Origin: Thelonectria olida
Taxonomy: Eukaryota; Ascomycota; Sordariomycetes; Hypocreales; Nectriaceae
Direction of reading: 5' to 3'
DNA length: 64,000 nt
NCBI GenBank assembly: GCA_020736575.1
Contig: JAGPYM010000002.1
Location: 1,116,001-1,180,000, forward strand
Shown one piece after another: positions 59,031-64,000 of this stretch. The notes under the pieces are model-generated. The model saw only the letters and a program-made list of their open reading frames with translations. It was not told where the DNA came from and did not search any database. The first letter of the stretch is position 1; each line of letters begins with the position of its first letter. A program made the translations under genes and the position numbers.

Positions 59031-59405
59031 GGTCAGCTACTTGGTCCTACCTCATCGCACCAACCCTGTCGCCTCCCTTAGCCATTGCGAAAGGACATCG
59101 GCGTGCCGATCACTTAACCAGTCGTCACACCTTGTCTTCTCAGAGGAACAAGGAACTCCACTGCTCTCCCGCTGCCCAGCCCGCTTCAGTGGTGGATTGA
59201 CGCACGTCAATTCACACCCAGACACTTAAGACTTCGCTGATCCCACCTTGATCCCGACAATACTCTCCATACAAACAATCAATCTCCAGCCAAAACGATC
59301 ATCATTTTGTCTTTGATCTGTGTGACCGACTTGGCTTTTCTAGTCAGGATCCCGCATCTGATCAACAAACCTTTTTTTTCTTTCTCCTCAAACCTCCAAC
59401 GACCT

Positions 59406-59429
59406 ATGCTCATTCATCAACACACATAG
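59406..59429 (+). promoter_or_regulatory. 7-residue upstream ORF of the CON7-like gene
   Basis: An ATG at 59406 opens a 7-codon frame (MLIHQHT) that stops with TAG at 59427-59429, 18 nt before the main ATG. It has C at -3, a weak context, while the main ATG has A at -3. Being so close to the start, it is almost certainly in the mRNA. Confidence 0.55.
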
Positions 59430-59447
59430 TCCTGTTCACACGTCAAC

Positions 59448-60694
59448 ATGACCATGACTCTCGATTCGACGCAGCAGCGCTTCGGGCCTTCAATGAACTT
59501 TGACTACTCGGCACCTACACAACCTCCAGCTTTCTCAAACCCATGGTCATCAGCCTCATCACCGTCGCAACCCGCCTCGTCGGGAAGCGGGCTCTTCGTT
59601 GGCAATCACCACCACGGTATCGGCCATCACTTGATGTCCAACAAGTCACCGCACAGTCGCGCCAGCACTAGCAGCGCCTCCTCCATTGCTTCGTACGGCG
59701 CATTGCCCGTTCCCAACCCTTCCGCAGGTAAGAAGATTTCCCCAAGCTGTTACGAACATCACGACTGACTCAAATGTGCCACAAGATCTTCTCAGCATCA
59801 ACCGTATGCAAACCACTTCTGCTGCCTATGGTGACCCAACGTATGCCACGTCGGCTTCCCCCGTCAACCCTCAGTTCGCACCTACTTCTGTGGCACCCTA
59901 TGAAGCCCTGGGCTATGCCCCCGCCCCCGTTCGAGCGCCTGCTTTCCAACTGGCTCCTGAAGCAGACCACTCCAGGAGGTTCTCTCACCAGTAAGTCCAC
60001 CTGAAGAATATTGGGACAACCCGGGGGCTCGACATAGATTCAAGAACGTAAACGCTGACAGCCCAAGTAGTGTTCAACCGGATGACCGAAGGAGCTTCGC
60101 AGATGCTCTAGATGCGAGCCATGGCATGCTTGCCATGAGCCAGGAAACGCCCAGGAATATCTATGGCGCCCGCAGCGACAGATCTTCGGTGGATTCTTAC
60201 GGCTTTCCCTCCACACACTCCACCAGCTCCTCTATCTCTTCCTCTGGTAACTTCAGCTCCTACTATGGCGACTCGGTCTCCGATTACTCAACTGCTGGTT
60301 CAGATATTGAATCCGTCAACTCGCGGACACTTCCTCGACCCCAAGGATTGATGTCTTCCCAAATCCCCCCAGCTCCCCAGTCGATGATGGGGCAGTTTAG
60401 CTCCAAGGTCTCCTCTAGCACCCAGAAGAAACATAAGTGCAAGGTCTGTGACAAGAGATTCACTCGACCCAGCTCTTTGCAAACCCACATGTACAGCCAT
60501 ACTGGCGAGAAGCGTATGTACCCTGGCCCTGAATGAGTCGCAGAATTTTTACTGACTGTCTATTAGCTTTTGCCTGCGAAGTTGAGGGCTGTGGTAGACA
60601 CTTCTCCGTTGTCTCCAACCTGCGAAGACACAGAAAAGTGCACCGTGGAGATGCGCGTTCCGAGGCGGGATCTGAAGACCACCACTCCGACTAA
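59448..60694 (+). CDS. con7: C2H2 zinc-finger transcription factor, CON7-like
   Basis: Four exons, 59448-59727, 59786-59990, 60071-60513 and 60567-60694, give 351 residues. Introns are 53-80 nt with GT..AG borders. The N-terminal 280 residues are disordered and rich in Ser, Pro, Gln and Ala, as in activation domains. Two C2H2 fingers close the protein: C285-x2-C288-x12-H301-x3-H305 and C313-x4-C318-x12-H331-x3-H335, joined by the linker TGEKPFA, whose codons are split by intron 3. The sequence KHKCKVCDKRFTRPSSLQTH with GRHFSVVSNLRRHRKVH resembles what I recall of CON7, a regulator of conidial morphology, appressorium formation and virulence-related morphogenesis in Magnaporthe and Fusarium. 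C2H2 status is certain; the CON7 assignment is from memory. The gene follows an 11-kb non-coding stretch. Confidence 0.82.
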
Positions 60695-61887
60695 ATGATA
60701 CATCTACGGCATCGTCCACGACCGATTTCGAGCAGATGAAAGCTGCCTTCAAACCATCGAAAATTCTACCTTACGACCTCACATGTTAATACCACACTCG
60801 CTCACATTCGCCGACCTCAGCGTCATGATGGCGTCGCTTGAACAGCCCCGCCCTTTAAGCACGACACTGAATTAATCAACACGTTTATTGTTTTATCACC
60901 TGGAAATATTTTTTACATTACGACAAGCACGGTATAGAGAAACGGACCACAAAAGGTTGGCGGCGGAGGGGATTCCAATTCACTAGTTTGGGGACGGGTC
61001 ACGGAGGTGTATATCATTCAAGACGATCGTTGTAACGAGAAGGGGACATTTTTGCGACCTCCGACACCCTCATCATCCAGCGGGAACTTGGTTATATGGG
61101 GGATACCCTACCATTGGCGTTCTGGGAGTCAAATTGTTTTATATTCAGCTTGGCTGGGTACAGGATGTGGCATTCCTGGTATCCGAGGTCTCGAAGCGAT
61201 CGTTTTCCTCTATGCAAGCATTCGGGCCATCTGCATGCACAAGCAACAAAGCATGTTATACGTTATTGGCAAGGAGTGGCGGAAAGAGAAGGGCAAAGAG
61301 GAGGCCCATTGTACTATTAGTTTCTTACTGTTACAGTGATGATATACCCGGTTGACAAGGCAAACAGCATGATCTGTTTCCGTATGTCTGGAGAGGCGGG
61401 CTTGTTTGAGCGACAAGAAAGGCTACGGGTGAAGCCGGGACGCTATGAACGTGATGAGATAGATAGCAAGAGCACAGCAACAAAGAGAGACTGAGCGTTT
61501 CGTTACTGCATCAAATGACAGGCCCTTCATGACGACGATGATGATGAGCAATAGAATTGCCTAGTTGAAGGCCGTTGTCAGGAGCCAACGGTGTAAGGAC
61601 GAGAAAACGTACCACAATTTGACGGACAGTTCCTAACGAGGACTCGTTGTCAAAGCTCAATGGCAAGGTACCTCTGTTCCATGAGCAAATCTAACCAAGT
61701 CAATGCTGTGTAGTTTTTTCAACCCTCGACAAGTGCTAGTTAGCCATCCATGGCTCCTGACCCTGGTTGGCCTCACCCGGACGATAATTCATCATATTCG
61801 TATGGTACCCCTAGACCCGGCTCATGTACGTGATATCTCCTGATCTTTCCCCCTTCCCCGGCTGGTGTCACTTGGAGAGACAACACG

Positions 61888-61903
61888 TGCACTTCGAAGT
61901 GCA
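61888..61903. repeat. 16-bp perfect palindrome
   Basis: The sequence tgcacttcgaagtgca equals its own reverse complement. It may be a dyad protein-binding site or chance; nothing nearby explains it. Confidence 0.7.
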
Positions 61904-63870
61904 ATTCTATGCTATTTGGTATCGCTACACATTGTCTTCTTGTCTGCCGCCGATCTTTGATGCACGCAGCCGATAGATTTAAGCGCGAGGGCGCCTCAAA
62001 AGCAAGCCATCTGCATCTTTTCTTAGTTAGAGCCCTCGAGCTGAGTTGCGAGGTCGCTTGACTTGGAATAGCCGCTTGGCGTAGGTATCGTCGCCTCTGG
62101 CTCGTTGCACGCCCTCCTGGTTTGCTCTGCCCTGTGGCTTACGACAGACGACAGGATCGGTTTAGATAGAGGAAGGCGAAGAAGAAGGCAAAGACGGGAA
62201 AGCCGATGCTGGAGAATGGCGATGCTCGTTTGCTTCATCTCCGTTCAGTTACAGTGACATATCAGACCCCTCTCATCCACTTGACCTGAATTTTGCCCCC
62301 TTCTTTTCGTTCTTTTCGTGGTTCCTTGGGGACTCTGAGGCGTGCTTCGTTCGTACACGGTACAAGGGACGAGAGATGGGGTGGGCAAAGGCGGGGCGAA
62401 GCTGGCAGCGCTAGGATCTCCCTTGTTGCGATTCAACGCCATGGCCGAGTTGGGACGGACCGAGGCTGATCTTGGCCGCAGAGGGAATGGCACGGCGTTT
62501 CAGATGAGGTGAATCCCTGCCGGAAGGGGCATGGCCTTCGAACAGGGCCGTGTTGTCAAGACTGGACAAGCTTTGAAGGTGGAGAAGGGGAAGAAGACTC
62601 TCAGTTGCAGTGATGAGAAGAAGAGGATCAAAAGAGATTGAGGTGATGAAGCAAATTAACAATGACTATCAAACCACAGCTGGGGGAAAGTCCCGAGTCC
62701 CGGGCCCCGGGATCGCGTAGGAGCATGTCACCAATGATTTGACATTACTCGATGCTATGGTGGTGGTGAGGCTGGTGGAGGAGGAGACGATGAATGAAGC
62801 TTAAGTGAGGGGACACACTACTCATGTCCGTCCACCCACAATGGATGGATGAGGGAGGAGGTGAAAGATGACGGCATTCACATGGACGAAATGCACCTAT
62901 GAAACCGCACACAGCCTCGGTGTTTGGATGAACCATTCATCTGTCCAAACACCAGCCAGCGTCTCATCCATCTACCTTCCATCTACAGTATTAGCTACCT
63001 ATGCAGTATCTATTGCTACCCCCATCCCAAAGGACATGCAGCCAGCCGTGTACCCTTTCCCTTGCCCTTGTCCCCCTCACTGGTTGTGTTTCCACCTCTG
63101 AGAAACTTCCCCCAAGTGGAAGACACACAACGTTGTCGAGTGGGGAACAACAAATCTCTCTCTTCTCACTCGTCTCAAGGTCAAGCAGCGAGAGGGGAAC
63201 GAACAAGGCGGCTAGTGGGGGGTGTCTTACGCGCGCTCCGATTCCGCCTTGTCCTCAGCTCTTCTGAACCCAATCTAACGAGAATCCATCTGGGATCCAT
63301 AATGGGGATTCATAGTTGTTCGGCATGCCAGACCTAGACAACCCGCTACCCTTTCGGCCTTGCTGTTGTCGGTTGCTGCGGACTCGACTGGGAAGCAAAA
63401 AGACAGCGAAACAATGACGAGAGAGAGGTCGACCCTTGACCTGGCAAGTCCAAACCTCGCTTGCCGGCCCAACTGAAGCCCAAGTGGACTTGCTCACACG
63501 AATCTCGTTCTTGGCTGACAACATACCGCATCTCGCTTTTCTTCTTCTTTTCACCTGCGGGCGTGCGCATGTCTCCTGCAAGCCAGCAAGCCAACCAAGC
63601 CCCCCCTTTGCGAATAATGAAGGGAAAGGAGGGGGATGAGTCCCCTGTTTTCCCGTTCCGCACCGCCTGCACACCGACACGATTGCCCCGTGCTTGTGAG
63701 ACATGGACAAGGAAGGGAGAAGGAGAGAAGACAGAGTGTGGTACGCCTGAAGCGGGAGAGATCTGCCGGGCGACTGTACAGGAAGATTGGTCTTCTTGTT
63801 GTCAGGATAATGGCATGACTTGTTGGACGACATCTGAGCAACGCCTCAAAGGTCAAAGGGACGAGAAGGT

Positions 63871-63885
63871 AAAAAAAAAAAAAAA
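63871..63885. repeat. 15-nt poly-A tract
   Basis: Homopolymer A run near the window's right edge in non-coding sequence. Confidence 0.75.
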
Positions 63886-64000
63886 CCCAGTGAACCTGCC
63901 AGGATCCAGCCGGGACAGGTCCGGCCCCCGTGATGGCTTCAGGGATCGCTTGAAGCCTGAATCTTTGTGTGATTTCTCTTGGAGTACCATCTACAAGGCT

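Larger units (their letters stand above)
48463..59447. other. 11-kb gene desert upstream of the CON7-like gene
   Basis: After a RAX2 3' region with an 11-nt poly-A (48952-48962), I find no convincing coding region for almost 11 kb. Frames are short, lie on all six frames alike and resemble no family. From about 57.4 kb the plus strand becomes C/T-rich up to 59.4 kb, suggesting a long transcribed leader of the CON7-like gene. Contents worth noting are an 8-bp tandem repeat (55188-55227) and a cluster of CCCCT/AGGGG pentamers (57656-59030). Undetected non-coding RNA genes are possible. Confidence 0.5.
60695..64000. other. 3.3-kb region after the CON7-like gene; no gene seen
   Basis: The first 300 bp are a T-rich 3' UTR-like stretch. 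The rest holds only short unrelated frames, a 16-bp perfect palindrome at 61888-61903 and a 15-nt poly-A at 63871-63885. A 192-residue minus-strand frame at 63255-63833 has no recognisable domain and I do not call it. Confidence 0.55.

Noticed and set aside
63255..63833. 192-codon minus-strand frame near the right edge
   Set aside because: Several frames are open across the same bases and none resembles a protein family.

Overview
The window looks like a filamentous ascomycete chromosome, most likely Sordariomycetes and probably Hypocreales. The basis is protein resemblance, short introns (mostly 48-165 nt) with GT..AG borders and CTAAC/CTGAC-type branch sites, pyrimidine-rich leaders and intergenic spaces of several kilobases. 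The species assignment is inference. I saw no transposon, rRNA, tRNA, CRISPR array or biosynthetic cluster. I rebuilt sixteen protein-coding genes, most by joining exons by hand.

Layout. 1-11.2 kb: a Zn2Cys6 regulator of the PRO1/ADV-1/NosA type (3593-5774, +) with long non-coding flanks. 11.2-17.4 kb: a cell-surface single-pass sensor-like protein (+) facing a large F-box/propeller protein (-) that ends in a CaaX box. 17.4-23.5 kb: gene-poor, with two convergent orphan genes. 23.5-27.5 kb: an ERD1/EXS-domain Golgi protein (+) and a disordered Ser/Pro-rich protein (+). 28.2-41.7 kb is the dense housekeeping block: a PCD1-like CoA diphosphatase (+), a CTR copper transporter (-), 3-hydroxyanthranilate dioxygenase BNA1 (+), an FAHD1/FMP41-type acylpyruvate hydrolase (-), a RING-type protein (+), UTP12 (-), ARPC2/Arc35 (+) and the SNase-like LCL3 (+). 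44.7-48.5 kb: RAX2 (+). 48.5-59.4 kb: an 11-kb stretch without a convincing gene. 59.4-60.7 kb: a two-finger C2H2 factor resembling CON7 (+). 60.7-64 kb: nothing recognised.

Functional themes. Several genes concern morphogenesis and polarity: the PRO1-like regulator, RAX2 (cortical polarity), ARPC2 (branched actin), the CON7-like regulator and possibly the surface sensor. Others are metabolic: BNA1 (NAD synthesis from tryptophan), FMP41-like (mitochondrial oxaloacetate/acylpyruvate handling), PCD1-like (peroxisomal CoA turnover) and CTR (copper). There are no operons. Neighbours are mostly convergent or divergent, and UTP12 and ARPC2 share a 274-bp divergent promoter.

Best leads: the F-box/propeller protein that also carries RGG, PPxY, polybasic and CaaX signals; short upstream ORFs next to the starts of BNA1, the CON7-like gene and the F-box gene; the -SKM end of the Nudix protein; and the large non-coding domains beside the two developmental regulators.
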